Assembly (NCBI GenBank): GCA_030634125.1
Contig: DAOWBJ010000051.1
Span: 1 to 8,795 of the forward strand
Length of the DNA: 8,795 bases
From: Victivallales bacterium
GTDB lineage: Bacteria; Verrucomicrobiota; Lentisphaeria; Victivallales; Victivallaceae
Direction of reading: 5' to 3'
Positions 6,622 to 8,795 of the stretch are shown in pieces (the stretch's first letter is position 1; the number at the start of each line of letters is the position of its first letter). The position numbers were made by a program, and so were the translations under genes. Below the pieces are notes generated by a model that was not told the origin of the DNA, did no database searches, and worked only from the letters and a program-made list of their open reading frames with translations.

Positions 6622-7227
6622 ATGGCATACACGACCAGAATGAGTTTACTTTCAAGAGTTCGCAAAGGAGATGAAGTTTCCTGGACTGAGTTTTATGATA
6701 CTTACAAAAGATTGCTTTATACGGTTGGGCGACAATCTTACGAACTTAATACTGGTGAAGTTGAAGAACTGATCCAAGAAGTAATGATGACTTTTTTTCA
6801 TGCCAGTAAAACTTTCAAATACGATAAAAGTAAAGGTAAGTTCCGAAGCTATTTGAAGAAAATATTTTACTACAAAGCACTAAAATTCAAAGATAAGAAA
6901 AAGAAAACTGCTGAGAAGATAACATCTGTTGAAAGCGATGAATTCGGTATTGATGATCTACCAGAACCAGTTGATTCAAACTTGGATAAGATATGGAATG
7001 AAGAATGGCAGAAACATGTTTTGCATCAAGCTTTACATGAAGTAAAAGACGCTGTGGACAATAAAACATCTCAGATATTTCTTTGTGTGACAATAGAAGG
7101 TAAATCTCCTCAAGAAGTGGCAGATGTTTTTGATACCAACGCCAATAATGTCTATGCCATCAAGAAAAGAGTCACTGAGAAACTAAAAGAATATATAAAA
7201 AATAATCAATGGTTGAAGGATGCTTGA
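6622..7227 (+). CDS. ECF-type RNA polymerase sigma factor
   Basis: The 201-residue protein has the two-domain plan of extracytoplasmic-function sigma factors. Region 2 spans about 8-92 (GDEVSWTEFYDTYKRLLY, VEELIQEVMMTFF at 47-59, GKFRSYLKKIFYYKALKF at 72-89). An acidic linker follows (about 103-128). Region 4 spans about 132-192, with a helix-turn-helix at 160-190 (GKSPQEVADVFDTNANNVYAIKKRV). It would direct RNA polymerase to specific promoters by reading the -10 and -35 elements. No zinc-binding anti-sigma gene is adjacent; instead the stop overlaps the next gene by 8 nt, so a kinase-like protein is its likely partner. Sigma factor/Ser-Thr kinase pairs are known in PVC bacteria, and a kinase-activated ECF factor is known in Vibrio (EcfP/PknT). 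Unlike that type, this protein keeps acidic residues in region 2.2 (Glu48, Glu49, Glu53). Base composition is much more AT-rich than in ruvB upstream. Group assignment within the ECF family is not attempted. Confidence 0.88.
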   Translation: MAYTTRMSLLSRVRKGDEVSWTEFYDTYKRLLYTVGRQSYELNTGEVEELIQEVMMTFFHASKTFKYDKSKGKFRSYLKKIFYYKALKFKDKKKKTAEKITSVESDEFGIDDLPEPVDSNLDKIWNEEWQKHVLHQALHEVKDAVDNKTSQIFLCVTIEGKSPQEVADVFDTNANNVYAIKKRVTEKLKEYIKNNQWLKDA

Positions 7228-8680
7228 TTTAAACAAATTTGTACTTTGGCAAAATATTGACTTGTCTAAGCTTGACAAACAGGTCATGTTGTTTCTTCTT
7301 TTTCAGGAGTTTAATCTTAATAAACTTAGTAAAATTATAGTTTTATTGACACATTTCAATGCGAATGAAAAAAATATATATCCTTGGTATGATGCATTGA
7401 TAAATTATAAATATCATTATCCTTTCGCATTAGAGCATATGAAGCTTGCCTTTGAATTCTACCATGATGAAATAAATAACTTTCGAAATGTATTAAAAAG
7501 CTCTGATTTGACTCACGAAACAGGAGCCTACGAGAATGAATTGCTGAATATCTTCAAGCAAAAAGAACAGTTTGAGAAGAAGGCAGAGTTAAAATATACT
7601 ACAGAACTGTTTGGTTCCGAACTATTGGATCAACTTGACAATATACGTTTAAATGATATTAGTTTCGATGAAGATTACACTGTGAATGGCTCTCTGGGTA
7701 AAGTTAAAATGGGGACTAATAAAGATAAAAAACAAGTAGCGGTAAAAATTAATCAAGTCTGGAGAAAATCAGATATTGACTTATTTAAATCCTTTTTGAA
7801 AAACCAAAGATCTGCTCCAAGACATAGAAATCTTATTCAGGTATATAAAATTGGTTTGGATGTAAAAAGGCGTGTTGGTAGAAGATATGAATATACTTAT
7901 TTTTATTCAATGGAACAAGCTGATAATCTTTGTGATAATGACTCTTACTACCCAAAGACACTTGCTAATATCTTGACTGGGAGAAACAAGCTATCGCCTT
8001 CTGAGACGGTGTATTTATCAAAGGAATTAGCTAAAGGATTAAACGCTTTACATGATTCAGGTAAATTTCATGGAAAGATACGACCTGAAAATATACTCTG
8101 GGTTGACAATGTTCCCAAACTATCAGAATTGACCTGTGTGGAAAATTTAGCAAATCCATTTACTTTTAAAGATACGATTTTACCATCAGAGCAAAAACCA
8201 GATTTATATATTAAACCTTCTGTTGATAGTGATATATATGCTTTAGCTATTTGCGCATATTGTGCTTTAACGGGGAATTCTGAAAGAATGTTTCCCGAAA
8301 TGCCATTTGAAATTTTAAAGACAACTGAAGGGAAAGCTCTTAACAATATCTTTTTGAAAGCATGTGCAAAATCAAAACAAAACAGGTATTCTACAGTAAT
8401 TAAATTTTTGGAAGATTTGGAACAAATAGATACTCCTGAAACTTTGATCTCTTTTGATAAAAAATATATTCCTCCAGATGATGAAAAGATAGATGTTTTT
8501 ACAAGTATCCTTGGTGAAGAGATCATGTCTAAGCTTGATAATATCAAACTTAAGGATTACAAGGTTGTCAAAAATTTTCGAGGAGCTGGAGGTTTTGGAG
8601 ATGTTAGGATTTGCGAAAGTGTTACATGGGATTTTATAGCTATTAAAAGGGTAAATTTAAATAACCCAAGAGCAATGTGA
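7220..8680 (+). CDS. Tandem kinase-like protein: pseudokinase plus truncated second kinase domain (gene disrupted)
   Basis: The visible product has 486 residues. Residues 1-125 are an unrecognised, helix-rich region without membrane segments. Residues about 147-403 form a kinase fold with a weak glycine loop (GSLGKV, 157-162), Lys176, HGKIRPEN in place of HRDxxxxN (284-291), LSEL where DFG should be (301-304), PSE for APE (322-324) and DSDIYALAI (336-344). The catalytic and metal-binding aspartates are lost, so this is probably a pseudokinase that binds or regulates. Residues 431-446 (LGEEIMSKLDNIKLKD) repeat 131-146 with 8 of 16 identical and open a second kinase domain with a canonical loop GAGGFGDV (455-462) and AIK Lys476. 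It ends ten residues later at ATG-TGA, where an apparent mobile element begins. ATG 7220 overlaps the sigma gene by 8 nt, suggesting translational coupling; GAAGG abuts the ATG. The native gene was probably longer, and the final codons and stop probably come from the insertion. Confidence 0.85.
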   Translation: MLDLNKFVLWQNIDLSKLDKQVMLFLLFQEFNLNKLSKIIVLLTHFNANEKNIYPWYDALINYKYHYPFALEHMKLAFEFYHDEINNFRNVLKSSDLTHETGAYENELLNIFKQKEQFEKKAELKYTTELFGSELLDQLDNIRLNDISFDEDYTVNGSLGKVKMGTNKDKKQVAVKINQVWRKSDIDLFKSFLKNQRSAPRHRNLIQVYKIGLDVKRRVGRRYEYTYFYSMEQADNLCDNDSYYPKTLANILTGRNKLSPSETVYLSKELAKGLNALHDSGKFHGKIRPENILWVDNVPKLSELTCVENLANPFTFKDTILPSEQKPDLYIKPSVDSDIYALAICAYCALTGNSERMFPEMPFEILKTTEGKALNNIFLKACAKSKQNRYSTVIKFLEDLEQIDTPETLISFDKKYIPPDDEKIDVFTSILGEEIMSKLDNIKLKDYKVVKNFRGAGGFGDVRICESVTWDFIAIKRVNLNNPRAM

Positions 8681-8795
8681 GCGGTCATCTGAAATGACGC
8701 AATCCTGGTCATCTGAAATGACTATTTTAAATTTTTGATATAAAAATAGCGTGTTCTGCATGGATGAAAAATCACCATGAGAATTTTGTAAAAGC
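8676..8795. mobile_element. Left end of an insertion element, probably IS21-like, cut by the window edge
   Basis: Kinase-coding sequence ends abruptly and is followed by non-coding DNA with two identical 16-bp repeats and a 7-bp inverted repeat (CTATTTT 8722-8728, AAAATAG 8743-8749). The end would be TGTGAGCGG from 8676 or TGAGCGG from 8678; TG termini and several repeated transposase-binding sites just inside the end are features of the IS21 family. A frame from ATG 8764 (MKNHHENFVK) stays open to the window edge but is too short to identify. No transposase, right end or target duplication is visible, so the family is an inference. Confidence 0.55.
8683..8722 (+). repeat. Two identical 16-bp palindromic repeats, 24 bp apart
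   Basis: GGTCATCTGAAATGAC is found at 8683-8698 and again at 8707-8722. Each copy is itself an inverted repeat: GTCAT and ATGAC flank a 5-nt centre. Identical, dyad-symmetric sites at a terminus suggest binding sites for a dimeric transposase. Confidence 0.93.

Noticed and set aside
8675..8740. Simple frameshift as the cause of the truncated kinase
   Set aside because: The alternative frame over the junction reads CERSSEMTQSWSSEMT, a translation of the repeats, with no helix C or later kinase motifs, so an insertion explains it better.
8764..8795. Start of a transposase gene at ATG 8764
   Set aside because: Only ten codons are visible, there is no clear ribosome site, and the sequence does not resemble a known IstA N-terminus well enough to call.

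Overview
The window looks like chromosomal DNA of a Gram-negative bacterium, probably of the PVC group (Lentisphaerota-like or a relative). That placement is inferred from style, not from a marker gene. A T2SS pseudopilin (GspG)-type domain implies an outer membrane, and Ser/Thr kinases and an ECF sigma factor occur together, as is common in PVC bacteria. No rRNA, tRNA or CRISPR array was seen.

Left part (1-2796, + strand): a two-gene signalling unit. The 3' part of a gene for a FecR-like plus GspG-like protein lies 9 nt ahead of a 702-residue receptor kinase. The kinase has a membrane anchor, a CHASE2 sensor, three more membrane helices, an intact cytoplasmic Ser/Thr kinase and a tail with three TTVIN motifs. 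A strong hairpin at 2829-2867 separates it from the convergent transketolase gene.

Middle part (2882-6104): two housekeeping genes transcribed divergently from an AT-rich 142-nt gap. Transketolase (- strand) is complete and carries an unusual Cys/Asp-rich C-terminal tail. ruvB (+ strand) encodes the Holliday junction branch-migration motor and has all expected ATPase motifs.

Right part (6105-8795): a 517-nt gap without a convincing gene, holding two different 11-bp-period repeat arrays, then a much more AT-rich accessory segment. It encodes an ECF-type sigma factor whose end overlaps, by 8 nt, a gene for a large kinase-like protein. That protein has an unrecognised N-terminal region, a degenerate kinase domain (pseudokinase) and, exactly 300 residues further on, the start of a second kinase domain with intact ATP-binding motifs. 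The second domain stops right after its ATP-binding lysine, where the sequence changes to what looks like the end of an insertion element (two identical 16-bp palindromic repeats 24 bp apart). The sigma factor/pseudokinase pair, now apparently broken by the insertion, is the least ordinary system here. The FecR-GspG/CHASE2-kinase pair is the second most interesting.
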